From positions 1 through 13,022 of the forward strand of contig JAWPNA010000131.1 of NCBI GenBank assembly GCA_045402695.1: 13,022 bases of DNA, in the 5' to 3' direction. The notes beneath the pieces were generated by a model. The model made no database searches and had not been told where the DNA came from. It was given only the letters and a program-made list of their open reading frames with translations. The DNA comes from JAWPNA01 sp045402695 (lineage in GTDB: Bacteria; Acidobacteriota; Polarisedimenticolia; JACPZX01; DASXTC01). Each line of letters starts with the position of its first letter. The first letter of the stretch is position 1. The position numbers and the translations under genes are program-made. Shown here piece by piece: positions 1 through 6,940 of the stretch.

Positions 1-944
1 CGCGGCCTGTCGCCCACAGCGCCCGAAGGGACGGCAGCGCCGCTGTCCACCTGGACGCGGCCCGAATCCGCGTCGCGCCGAACGCGGGCCAGATCGGCCT
101 TGAAGTCCGCAGCGCTTTGATACCTCAGGCGCCGGTCCTTCTCGAGGGCGCGCTCGATGATCTCGACGAGCCGGAGAGGAACGTCGGGATTGATCTGCTC
201 GGCGCGGGTGGGGGCGCGGTTCAGGATTGCGTCGAAGGTCAGCCCGGAGGTATTCGCGGCGAAGGCGCACCGGCCCGTGGCCATCTCGTAGAGCACCGCG
301 CCGAACGAGAACAGGTCCGAGCGCGCGTCGAGCTCCTCGCCGCGCACCTGCTCGGGTGACATGTAGGCGATGGTGCCCATCGTGGAGCCCGGAGTGGTGA
401 GGTGCCGGTCGTCCATGTGGGCCGTCTCGAGGCGGGAACTGCCGTCGCCGCTCCCGGCGTCGCCTTGAGTGAGTTTGGCCAGCCCGAAGTCCAGCATCTT
501 GACCTGCCCCCGCGGGGTCACCAGGATGTTGGACGGCTTGATGTCCCGGTGGATGATCCCCCGCGAGTGCGCGGCATCCAGGGCGTCGGCAATCTGCATC
601 GAGAGATCGAGCAGCTCTTGCTTGGGCAGCGGGCGGTCGCTGATGCGCTGCCTGAGGGTCTGTCCCGCGATCAGTTCCATGGCGATGAAGGCCACCCCGT
701 CGGCCTCGTCGATCTGGTAGATCGCGCCGATATTCGGATGGGTCAGAGAGGCCAGGGCGCGCGCTTCTCGTTGGAACCTCTGGAACCGGTCAGGGTCGGA
801 CGCCATCTCCTGGCGCAGCACCTTGAGCGCCACCTCGCGCTCCAGCTTGGTGTCCATCGCCCGGTAGACGATTCCCATCCCCCCTTCGCCGACCTTCTCG
901 ATGATGCGGTAGTAGGAGATGCTTGTTCTCTGACCCAGATCCAA
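1..944 (-). CDS. Serine/threonine protein kinase, PknB type (C-terminal end outside window)
   Basis: Translating the minus strand from a TTG at 944 gives 314 residues with no stop before the window edge. All Hanks-kinase landmarks are present: the Gly-rich loop GEGGMG (19-24), the ATP-binding Lys41 in VALKVL, the helix-C Glu60, the catalytic loop HRDIKPSN (132-139), DFG (152-154) and an SPEQ activation-segment end. The kinase domain finishes near residue 285 and a linker begins. Family members usually continue into a membrane segment and a sensor or WD40/TPR region, which cannot be seen here. The TTG start is chosen because GAGGAG lies 6 bases before it and the N-terminus (DLGQRTSISYYRII) matches where such kinases usually begin. 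In-frame GTG (995) and TTG (980) alternatives lack such a site. The gene follows the Ntn hydrolase on the same strand after a 125-base gap. The kinase assignment is secure; its substrate is unknown. Confidence 0.93.
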   Translation of the reverse strand, partial: MDLGQRTSISYYRIIEKVGEGGMGIVYRAMDTKLEREVALKVLRQEMASDPDRFQRFQREARALASLTHPNIGAIYQIDEADGVAFIAMELIAGQTLRQRISDRPLPKQELLDLSMQIADALDAAHSRGIIHRDIKPSNILVTPRGQVKMLDFGLAKLTQGDAGSGDGSSRLETAHMDDRHLTTPGSTMGTIAYMSPEQVRGEELDARSDLFSFGAVLYEMATGRCAFAANTSGLTFDAILNRAPTRAEQINPDVPLRLVEIIERALEKDRRLRYQSAADFKADLARVRRDADSGRVQVDSGAAVPSGAVGDRP

Positions 945-949
945 CGGAG

Positions 950-955
950 GCTCCT
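950..955 (-). promoter_or_regulatory. Ribosome binding site selecting the kinase TTG start
   Basis: GAGGAG on the minus strand ends 6 bases before the TTG at 944. It is the only strong Shine-Dalgarno match near the 5' end of the kinase, so it decides the start. Confidence 0.6.
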
Positions 956-1069
956 CGGCGGCGGCGTTCGATTCAACCAACGCGCAGGATAGCACGGCAC
1001 CCCAGAGACTTAACGTGCAGTGTTCGCTGGAGGATCCATCATTGGAGGGCGTTCTGCCGGCGGGCCGGA

Positions 1070-2152
1070 TTACGGCCTCGTGACTCCTGATGCCCCGGGA
1101 TCAAGGCAGCGGGTGGCATCCGGCAGTTCGGAGATACGACGGATCTCCTCGTCTTCGACGTTGGCCAGGAACCGGGTCTGAGAGAACGAGGAGCGCAGGA
1201 TGGAGAGGTTTGATTCGCGGGAGTAGGGCCGCAACCGCGCGAGCATGTCGCCGCTGCCCGGGGCGTTGAGATCGAGCACCAGGACGGGCGCGGCGCAGGA
1301 GAAATCAAGATTCTGCAGCCTCAGCGATCTGATGGCCGGCTGCCTGCGGGTCTTGAAGTGGACCCGTCCCTCGCCGGCGTCGTAGACGATGCTCCACTGA
1401 GTGCGGGAGCTGGCGACGTTTCGCAGAGTATCGAAGGCGAAGCTCAACGCTTCATCGATCCCGCGGCGCCGGTACCCGGCCACGCGCTTGGCGGTTCGCT
1501 CGAATCGCGAGAGGCTGTCGCCCACGACGAATTCCCCGGACCCGGCAGGCACAGGTGCCCGCCGCAGGTGGGCCAGCGAGTCGTCGTGCGTGCTGTTGGT
1601 GAGGACGGCAACGGGGAGGTCGTCTCCGCTGTGCGCCTTCATGTGCCCCCCGAGGAATTCGATGGCCGCTGCGCGGCCGGAACGGTCGGCCACGAGGTAA
1701 TGAAGCGGCGTCCCGCCCGCGATGCGGACGGCGCCGTCGGAAGCCGTCACCTCGGCCACCGTGGCCGATTCGTCGAGTTGATACTGTATCCACTCCAGCA
1801 CACCTACCGCGGGGCGCTGATCGGGGGCCGGGTAGGCCGATCCTTCCAGCCACATCAGCTCGACGACCAGTCCCGCCTCGTTGATCCCTCCGGAAGGGTT
1901 GTCACGCCCGTACTGGTTGAACGTGACGCTGCCGTGGCGAGAGACCCAGCGGGCCGGCCAGGCGACCCCCGCAGAGTCGGCCGCGCGGCTCACGCCGCGT
2001 TTGTTGATGGTCAGCAGGCCTTGGTCCACGTCCCAGTCGTAGTTCTTGCCGAACAGCACCTGGCCGTCGTCGGCGAGACAAAAGGTCGTGCAGGGGAGGG
2101 CGGTCCGCCAGGACAGGACCAGGATCAGGAGGCATCCCGAAAGAGATCTCAT
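1070..2152 (-). CDS. Secreted choloylglycine hydrolase / penicillin V acylase family Ntn hydrolase
   Basis: A 360-residue protein of the linear amide C-N hydrolase family. A 20-residue signal peptide (MR, hydrophobic LLILVL core) ends directly before Cys21, which would become the N-terminal nucleophile after cleavage (CTTFCL, the usual start of the mature enzyme). Other expected features are GKNYDWD (Lys36 where bile salt hydrolases have Arg, then Asp39), GGINEAGL (Asn91), VLTNST (Asn186, the oxyanion-type Asn) and SRFERTAKR (Arg216, matching the conserved late Arg). Family members cleave amide bonds in penicillin V, conjugated bile salts or acyl-homoserine lactones; the substrate here cannot be read from sequence. 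Export points to a periplasmic or extracellular role. No clear ribosome binding site precedes the ATG, but the signal peptide fits this start. It is divergent from the nucleotidyltransferase pair. Confidence 0.9.
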   Translation of the reverse strand: MRSLSGCLLILVLSWRTALPCTTFCLADDGQVLFGKNYDWDVDQGLLTINKRGVSRAADSAGVAWPARWVSRHGSVTFNQYGRDNPSGGINEAGLVVELMWLEGSAYPAPDQRPAVGVLEWIQYQLDESATVAEVTASDGAVRIAGGTPLHYLVADRSGRAAAIEFLGGHMKAHSGDDLPVAVLTNSTHDDSLAHLRRAPVPAGSGEFVVGDSLSRFERTAKRVAGYRRRGIDEALSFAFDTLRNVASSRTQWSIVYDAGEGRVHFKTRRQPAIRSLRLQNLDFSCAAPVLVLDLNAPGSGDMLARLRPYSRESNLSILRSSFSQTRFLANVEDEEIRRISELPDATRCLDPGASGVTRP

Positions 2153-2303
2153 GAGCCCGTGCTCGATGGAAACATCAGCTCGGCGCAGCCTCCGCTTTCT
2201 CGGTCCGGGGCCGGTCCCAGAGTGGCGCCTGAGGATCTACGGCAACGGCCACCGAGAGTTGCACCAGGCCCAACAACGTCGCGGAGGCGGCGGGAAAGCC
2301 GGT

Positions 2304-2309
2304 TATAAT
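2304..2309 (+). promoter_or_regulatory. -10 box placed for a leaderless transcript of the nucleotidyltransferase pair
   Basis: A perfect TATAAT stands in otherwise GC-rich sequence with 6 bases between it and the ATG at 2316, so transcription should begin at or next to the start codon. There is no Shine-Dalgarno sequence and no convincing -35 box 17 bases upstream. Confidence 0.6.
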
Positions 2310-2315
2310 AACGAA

Positions 2316-2579
2316 ATGTCCAGACTCCTCGACACGTCGGAGCATGTGGCGCGTCTCCAGATCGAGCTGTTGCGTCGCATGTCACCGCTTGAGAGGCTTG
2401 AACTGGCGAGCGATTTGACCTGCGCCGCCTGTGAGATGTGCCTCGCCGGCATCCGCCTCAGGCATCCCGGGGCTTCTCAGCGCGAGGTCCGCCTTCGGTT
2501 TGCCCTGATCACACTGGGCGCCGAGCTGACCGCCAAGGCCTACCCGGAGGCGGCGCCGATTCTGGGGCTGGCGCCTTGA
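2316..2579 (+). CDS. Small protein paired with nucleotidyltransferase (antitoxin-like partner)
   Basis: An 87-residue, mostly helical, charged protein without membrane segment or signal peptide. A central stretch (LLRRMSPLERLELASDLT) and GIRLRHPGAS resemble the small conserved hypothetical proteins that recur directly upstream of this type of nucleotidyltransferase; that resemblance is from memory of the family, not a search. Start choice: the ATG at 2316 sits 6 bases after a TATAAT box. The frame stays open upstream, but that part has no family-like character and overlaps the divergent hydrolase. Its stop TGA overlaps the TTG start of the next gene (TTGA), so the two are probably translationally coupled. 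A toxin-antitoxin-like role is inference. Confidence 0.75.
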   Translation: MSRLLDTSEHVARLQIELLRRMSPLERLELASDLTCAACEMCLAGIRLRHPGASQREVRLRFALITLGAELTAKAYPEAAPILGLAP

Positions 2580-3148
2580 CGGTCGACCCGATTCTGGTCG
2601 CGCTGCGCGTGGCGGACGCCCTCGAAATGTGCCGCGTCCGCTATCTCGTCGGCGGCTCGTTGGCGAGCTCGATGAGCGGCGAGCCGAGAGCGACGCTCGA
2701 CATCGACATGGTCGTCGACCTCACTCCGCCGGACATCCAACCGTTCGTCGAACGGCTCGGGGAGGAGTTCTACTGCGACGTGGAGGTCCTACGGCGCGCC
2801 GTCGAGCTGCATTCCAGCGCCAACATCCTCCACTACGCCACGTCACTGAAGGTCGACCTGTTCATGATGGGCGGGACGCAGATGGACGAAGAACAGATGG
2901 CGCGCCGGCTGCGGGTGCAGGTATCCTCCAGCCCGGATCGCTTTCTCTACGTTTACGCTCCAGAGGACATCCTGCTGCAGAAGCTGCGCTGGTACCGCCT
3001 CGGCGGTGAGACATCAGACCGCCAGTGGCGGGATGTTCTCGGCATCGTGCTCGTTCAGGCCGGACGGCTGGACACGGCATATCTCCGGCGGGGCGCCGCC
3101 ATCCTGCGAGTCGAGGATCTCCTGGCGAAGGCGATGAGCGGAGGGTAG
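2576..3148 (+). CDS. Nucleotidyltransferase of the MNT/AbiEii-like superfamily
   Basis: A 190-residue protein read from a TTG that overlaps the stop of the preceding gene by four bases; an in-frame GTG at 2609 is the alternative. It shows the polymerase-beta-type nucleotidyltransferase signature: VGGSLASS (25-32) followed by TLDIDMVVD with the metal-binding pair Asp42 and Asp44, and a third acidic residue Asp94 in LKVDLFM. The C-terminal half carries PEDILLQKLRWYRLGGE and RQWRDVLGI, typical of this group. In related systems such enzymes transfer nucleotides to a partner protein or to tRNA, and many act as toxin or antitoxin components. Which applies here cannot be seen. The obligate-looking small partner upstream supports a two-component unit. 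No truncation is visible. Confidence 0.85.
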   Translation: MTVDPILVALRVADALEMCRVRYLVGGSLASSMSGEPRATLDIDMVVDLTPPDIQPFVERLGEEFYCDVEVLRRAVELHSSANILHYATSLKVDLFMMGGTQMDEEQMARRLRVQVSSSPDRFLYVYAPEDILLQKLRWYRLGGETSDRQWRDVLGIVLVQAGRLDTAYLRRGAAILRVEDLLAKAMSGG

Positions 3149-3202
3149 GCGTATGGCTCCTGTCCCGCAAGGGTTCCTCCGGGGTGGCTGTTGAGCCGGG
3201 AG

Positions 3203-3517
3203 ATGACTCTTTCGCCCGGATCCCGCCTCGGCCCGTACGAGATCCTCGCGCCGATCGGCGCCGGAGGAAGGGGAGAGGTCTATCGCGTGCGTGACACGCG
3301 CCTGGATCGCAGCGTCGCCGTCAAGATCTTCCCGGCCCACCTCTCGGACAAACCCGCGGCGAAGGAACGCTTCGAGCGTGAAGCACGGGCCATCTCCTCC
3401 CTGAATCATCCGAGTATCTGTCAACTCTACGATGTCGGCTCGCACGACGGCATCGGCTATCTCATCATGGAGTGTCTGGAAGCGGAAGAAGCGGCGGTGA
3501 ACACCTTCCGCCGATGA
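3203..3517 (+). pseudogene. Truncated Ser/Thr protein kinase (N-lobe only)
   Basis: The first ~88 residues are a clear PknB-type N-lobe: LGPYEILAPIGAGGRG, Lys41 in SVAVKIF, Glu60 in FEREARAI, and the hinge LIMECLE. After the hinge the family sequence stops and an unrelated tail of about 15 residues (EAEEAAVNTFRR at its end) runs to a stop. There is no catalytic HRD loop, no DFG and no activation segment, and none of the three forward frames downstream restores them. The Gly loop also carries Arg where Met is usual (GAGGRG). The start may be the ATG at 3203 or the in-frame TTG at 3191. The gene is probably dead, cut by a rearrangement near 3480 where the decayed nucleotidyltransferase region begins. 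A short regulatory product is possible but unsupported. Confidence 0.75.
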
Positions 3518-3561
3518 TTCTCGCCGTGCCCTTGCGCCTGCTTGGCCGCGGCTGGCGGGGG

Positions 3562-3774
3562 TCACGGCTCTACCTGCCAGGGACGCCCCCAGTGCCCTAG
3601 CGGTCGCCGGCGCTGCAGGAGAAGTAGGTACATCCGTTGCAACTCGAGGACGACACGGACCTTCTGACGCAGGTCAAGCTGTCCCCTCTCGCGGTGCAGT
3701 TCGGCCTTCACCTCACGGCGCGACCTCAGCAGCTCCGGGCTCAGTCTCGATCTGCCGTGGTGCGCGCCAGTCAT
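3562..3774 (-). CDS. Small charged partner protein of the decayed nucleotidyltransferase
   Basis: A 70-residue open frame rich in Arg, Leu and Glu, with a long helical or coiled stretch (SRREVKAELHRERGQLDLRQ followed by KVRVVLELQRMY) and a basic-aromatic C-terminus (RRPLGHWGRPWQVEP). Its ATG shares one base with the stop of the nucleotidyltransferase pseudogene (TGATG), the coupling expected of an original two-gene operon. Small proteins with this arrangement often follow AbiEii-like nucleotidyltransferases; the likeness is from memory. It appears intact while its partner is broken, so it may be an orphan antitoxin-like remnant or already non-functional because coupling is lost. Confidence 0.6.
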   Translation of the reverse strand: MTGAHHGRSRLSPELLRSRREVKAELHRERGQLDLRQKVRVVLELQRMYLLLLQRRRPLGHWGRPWQVEP

Positions 3775-4209
3775 CAGGGCTCCAGGTTGAACCGATTCAG
3801 GAGACCAGTGAGCAGCGCTCGATTGAGGGACGCTAACTCCCGCAACGCCGAGATACTCCGGGCTCACGACACGAACAGGAACATCTTCGTAATCATGAAT
3901 CGCCGCGGTCTGGATCGCCTCGTTCGCGAGAACATTGTGAGCCGGCAGGAACTGTGCGGGCACTCCTTCGATCAGGACATGCTCGGCTTGCGACTGGTAA
4001 CCTCATGCGGAGGCCCAGCGGTGGATAGGTTCGAGCGTGATGATCGGTGATGACTGTTCTGGCAAGAACACGAGTACGTCGAGGTCGAAGGTCGGGATGG
4101 GCTCGGTCCAGAAGACGAGTGCCATGCCCTAGGCCAGAGCACAATCCTCGACCACTCCGGCTGCCTTCATCTCGTTCAGGGTTCGAAGAACTGCGGCGAA
4201 GGAGGGCAT
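3774..4209 (-). pseudogene. Decayed AbiEii-like nucleotidyltransferase
   Basis: Reading from the ATG at 4209, family-like sequence continues across two in-frame stops: TAG at 4131-4129 (codon 27, just before GMALVFW, where the conserved GG motif should be) and TGA at 4005-4003 (codon 69, in WASA-stop-GYQ, probably a former CGA Arg codon). The metal-binding motif FDLDVLV (Asp42, Asp44) and the block LIEGVPAQFLPAHN are preserved. After VSPEYL near 3850 the frame must shift by one to continue as ALRELASLNRALLTGLLNRF, and the stretch in between looks shorter than in relatives, so a deletion is likely. The total of 436 bases is not a multiple of three. The distal stop overlaps the small partner gene. 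With three independent lesions this is a pseudogene, not a sequencing slip. Confidence 0.8.
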
Positions 4210-4215
4210 GAGCCG

Positions 4216-4221
4216 ATTCTA
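4216..4221 (-). promoter_or_regulatory. -10 box of the decayed nucleotidyltransferase pair
   Basis: TAGAAT on the minus strand lies exactly 6 bases before the pseudogene ATG. This is the same distance as TATAAT before the intact pair, indicating a second leaderless promoter. No good -35 box is seen. Confidence 0.45.
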
Positions 4222-4432
4222 CCCGTTCGACGGTGTGAGCGTGATCTTTACCACCCGTGCGGTGGTATCCCCCGCGACCTCGTCTATTCTCGCGTGACGC
4301 TGATTGATGCGCGACACTGACCGGAAGTTCGGTCTTGGGATGGGCACTCAACCGGGCAAGAAAACGAAAGCCGCCCATCCCTCGGAGGCTGTACCCTCAG
4401 GCTCGAATGTCTCGTCAGAGGAGGATCCGAAG

Positions 4433-5947
4433 ATGCAGATCAGGGCCCTCGTCGCCACCCGGATGGCCGCGGCCCCATTGCTCGCCCTCGCGCTGGCGGG
4501 CTGCGGCGACGTTCACCGCTGGTACGACGCGCGCGAGTCGAAGATCCTGGTCCCGATGCTGCTGGAGGTGCTCGCGTTCCCGACGGTGCAGGGAAACGTC
4601 GAGGCGCACGGCGCGCAGCAGGAGTGGCTGGCGCTGGCGGCCCACGACCTGGGATTCGTCAGCCGGCCGGCGGGGCTGGTGACGGAAATCGAGCTTCCCG
4701 GCCCCGCGGGATCCCCCGTGCTCGGGCTGGTGGTGCACGGCGACGTCACCGCCGTGGACGAGCGATCCTGGTCGTCGCCTCCCTTCTCGCCGATCGTGAA
4801 GGATGGGGCGATCGTCGGACGGGGGGCCGCGGACGACAAAGGGCCGCTGGTGCAGGCGCTGCTGGCGATGAAGGTGCTGGCGGAGGCGGGCCCGCCCAGG
4901 ACTCACACCGTCCGCCTCCTGGTGGGAAGCGACGAGGAGTCCGGTTCCACTGACATGGGCCAGTACCTCGCATCGCATCGTGCGCCCGACTACAGCCTGG
5001 TTCTTGACTCCGCGTTCCCCGTCGTGGCCGGGGAGAAGGCCTGGAACTCGCTGGAGGTCACGACCGATCTGGCTGCCCGATCAAAAGACAAGCCGTACCG
5101 CGTGTCGCATCTGGTAGCCGGCGTAGCCGCCAGCATCGTGCCGGACCGAGCCGAGTGCACGCTGAGCTGGCTCGACGGCCCGCCCGACTGGGACCGTCTC
5201 GCCGCAGAGTTGCGCGGCAGGAGTCTGCCCCAGGGGACCCGGCTCGAGCTGGAGGCCCGAGGCGACGAACTCCGCGTCGTCGTCCACGGCAGATCGGCGC
5301 ACGCCGGCGTGAACCTGGAGGGAGGACGCAACGCCCTGGTGGCCCTGGCCGGACTCCTCGATGGCGATCTGCCCGAGAGTGGGGCGGCGGACCTTCTCGC
5401 ATTCGCGAAGATGGCGGGAGTGGATCTGCGTGGCACCGGGCTCGGGATCACCGACAGCGATCCGCTCTGGGGACACTACGACGTCAACGTGGCCACGATC
5501 CTGCCAGCGGACAGGGGCAGATCGACCCTCACGATCAATCTGCGACGGATCCCCGGCAGGACAGGTCCCCAATTAAGGCAGCACCTCGAGGGGATCGTGG
5601 CCATCTTCAACTCACGGCGCGGAGCGGCGCTCGTGCCGGGGGGCTTCTTCGACGACGAACCGTTCACCGTGGACCCAGAGAGCAAGCTGGTCCGCAGGCT
5701 TCTCGCGGCGTACCGGAGAGCGACCGGAGAGGACCCGCCTCCGTCGATCTCCGGCGGAGGCACCTACGCGAAGCGGCTGCCTAACTCGGTCGCCTTCGGC
5801 ATGTGGTTTCCGGGAAAGCCTTACCCGGGTCACGACAGCGACGAGCGGGTGCCGATCTCCGACTTGCATCGGGGCGTCCACGTCCTGCTGGACGCCTTGG
5901 TGGATCTCGCCTGCTCGGCGCCGATGAGCGACCCGCTGAAGCCCTGA
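4433..5947 (+). CDS. M20 family metallopeptidase, lipoprotein (PepV/CPG2-like dipeptidase)
   Basis: A 504-residue zinc peptidase. The N-terminus is a lipoprotein signal with lipobox LAGC (Cys24), so it should be membrane-anchored outside the cytoplasm. M20 landmarks in order: VVHGDV (His102 ligand, Asp104), GRGAADDKGP (bridging Asp134), GSDEESG (catalytic base Glu168, ligand Glu169), LVLDSAF (ligand Asp192), the dimerisation-domain His290 in RSAHAG, and the last ligand His467 in GHDSDE. The set is complete, so the enzyme should be active, releasing amino acids from dipeptides or similar small amides. Start choice: AGAGGAGGA at 4417-4425 stands 7 bases before the ATG, and the lipoprotein signal begins there; the frame is open further upstream but has no site. 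It stands alone, with no operon partner visible. Confidence 0.92.
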   Translation: MQIRALVATRMAAAPLLALALAGCGDVHRWYDARESKILVPMLLEVLAFPTVQGNVEAHGAQQEWLALAAHDLGFVSRPAGLVTEIELPGPAGSPVLGLVVHGDVTAVDERSWSSPPFSPIVKDGAIVGRGAADDKGPLVQALLAMKVLAEAGPPRTHTVRLLVGSDEESGSTDMGQYLASHRAPDYSLVLDSAFPVVAGEKAWNSLEVTTDLAARSKDKPYRVSHLVAGVAASIVPDRAECTLSWLDGPPDWDRLAAELRGRSLPQGTRLELEARGDELRVVVHGRSAHAGVNLEGGRNALVALAGLLDGDLPESGAADLLAFAKMAGVDLRGTGLGITDSDPLWGHYDVNVATILPADRGRSTLTINLRRIPGRTGPQLRQHLEGIVAIFNSRRGAALVPGGFFDDEPFTVDPESKLVRRLLAAYRRATGEDPPPSISGGGTYAKRLPNSVAFGMWFPGKPYPGHDSDERVPISDLHRGVHVLLDALVDLACSAPMSDPLKP

Positions 5948-6183
5948 TCAAAGGGCGCCGGCGTTTCTGCGTGTTATCCTCCGCGGGTCGGCGCGCCGGT
6001 GGGCGAGAGGCGCGCGCCGCGGCCGCGGAGAGCCATCCCAACGTCAACGGCGAAGGGTCAACATATCCGTGAACTCTCTCGGCTCGCACTGACGCTCATG
6101 TGGTCACCACGTCGATCGGTGTAGGAACTTTGTCTCTGCCGAGCGTCCGCGGCGGAGCGCCATGATTGCCGAGTCTTCGCGGA

Positions 6184-6669
6184 TCACAGTGGGTCCTTTT
6201 CCGCGCTCCGAGTCAATGGATGAAGAATCGCGGCCACGATCTTGAGTTTGAGGTACTCCTCGTCCCGGTATCCGTAGGCCCGGCGCTGGAGGACGCGGAT
6301 CTTGTTATTGAGCCCCTCGACGAGGCCGAGGCTGACCTTGTTTTCGGGATGGCAGTAGGAGACGATCCCGTCCCAGTGCCGCTCGATCATCGCCGCGAAC
6401 TTCTCGTAGGGCTTGAGCCGCTGCCACTTCAAGCTCTCCTTCCACCGCTCGAAGAAGGCGTGAGCCCAGCCCGGAGTCTGGCGACTCCAGATCTGGCCGA
6501 AGGACTCTTTGAGCAAATAGGCGATGTTGAGCCGCTTGATGGCCTTGAGCAGCTTGCGCAAGCTCGCTGGGCCATCGTGGGAGAGGTTCCCGCGACGGGA
6601 GAGCAGGGTGTAGCGCGGGTTCTTCGCCAGCCAGTCGAGCCGCTCTACGTACACGCCACCGCTGTACAA
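6184..6669 (-). pseudogene. ISL3-family transposase remnant with internal deletion
   Basis: 161 residues, against about 400 or more for a full ISL3 transposase. The start of the frame (GVYVERLDWLAKNPRYT) matches the region just after the N-terminal zinc-binding part. From LLSRRGNLS on it matches the C-terminal third (RLNIAYLLKESFGQIW, SLKWQRLKPYEKFA, VEGLNNKIRVLQRRAYGYRDEEYLKLK). In relatives roughly 200 residues holding the first two catalytic Asp residues lie between these blocks. Here they are joined at about 6607-6615 over the shared residues Y-T. The probable final catalytic Glu in VEGLNNK remains. A TGA immediately precedes the TTG at 6669, so the N-terminal zinc region is also missing. 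No inverted repeats of the element were recognised. It is inactive on its own. Confidence 0.8.
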
Positions 6670-6796
6670 TCACGCGGGCGTACCGGTTAACGAACACGCC
6701 GACGAGCGCGTAGGCGGCGACGAAGCCCGGCAGCGAGAAGAGGGATCGGATCGATTTGGGCTGCTTGATGCGGTCTACCTTGACCCAAAAACTGCA
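6667..6796 (-). other. Coding-like fragment upstream of the ISL3 remnant
   Basis: In a different frame from the transposase, the minus strand reads CSFWVKVDRIKQPKSIRS then LFSLPGFVAAYALVGVF and VNRYARVIVQ, before running into unrelated sequence at the transposase start. It has the look of real protein sequence and recalls short conserved frames seen beside transposases in other genomes, but I cannot name a family. It is probably a scrap brought together with the transposase remnant by the same rearrangement. Confidence 0.3.
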
Positions 6797-6897
6797 TCGG
6801 TCTCAATCGGGACAAGACTCGCGGAAACCGTTATCAGGCGAGCCTTTCATGCATCGCTTCACCGCAGGAGCACCCACTTGAACCCGCGAAGATCCCG

Positions 6898-6940
6898 AAA
6901 AAAAGTCCCGATCTCAGAAGAAGTGGGCTCGGGCTCGGAC
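6898..6940 (-). terminator. Rho-independent terminator after the beta-propeller gene
   Basis: Directly after the stop codon at 6941, the minus strand holds GTCCGA and CCCGA on one side and TCGGGAC on the other (6905-6911), followed by seven Ts (6898-6904). Two alternative short stems form, of five perfect pairs or six with a bulged G. The loop is long, so the hairpin is moderate, but the T-run and the position fit the end of the RiPP/secreted-protein operon. Confidence 0.55.

Noticed and set aside
402..992. Long plus-strand open frame (196 residues) opposite the kinase
   Set aside because: It is antisense to a full set of kinase motifs on the minus strand; its protein has no recognisable domain and arises from high GC.
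1053..1068. CCGGCCCGCCGG inverted repeat as a terminator after the Ntn hydrolase
   Set aside because: The loop is only two bases and no T-run follows; likely a GC-rich coincidence.
1358..2308. Plus-strand open frame of 316 residues
   Set aside because: Antisense shadow of the Ntn hydrolase, whose signal peptide and catalytic residues are clear.
3014..3565. Minus-strand 183-residue frame
   Set aside because: Antisense to the end of the nucleotidyltransferase and the truncated kinase; protein-like stretches in it are the mirror of kinase motifs.
6100..6110. Short palindrome GTGGTCACCAC as an operator
   Set aside because: Arms of only five bases, no adjacent promoter or gene start; expected by chance.
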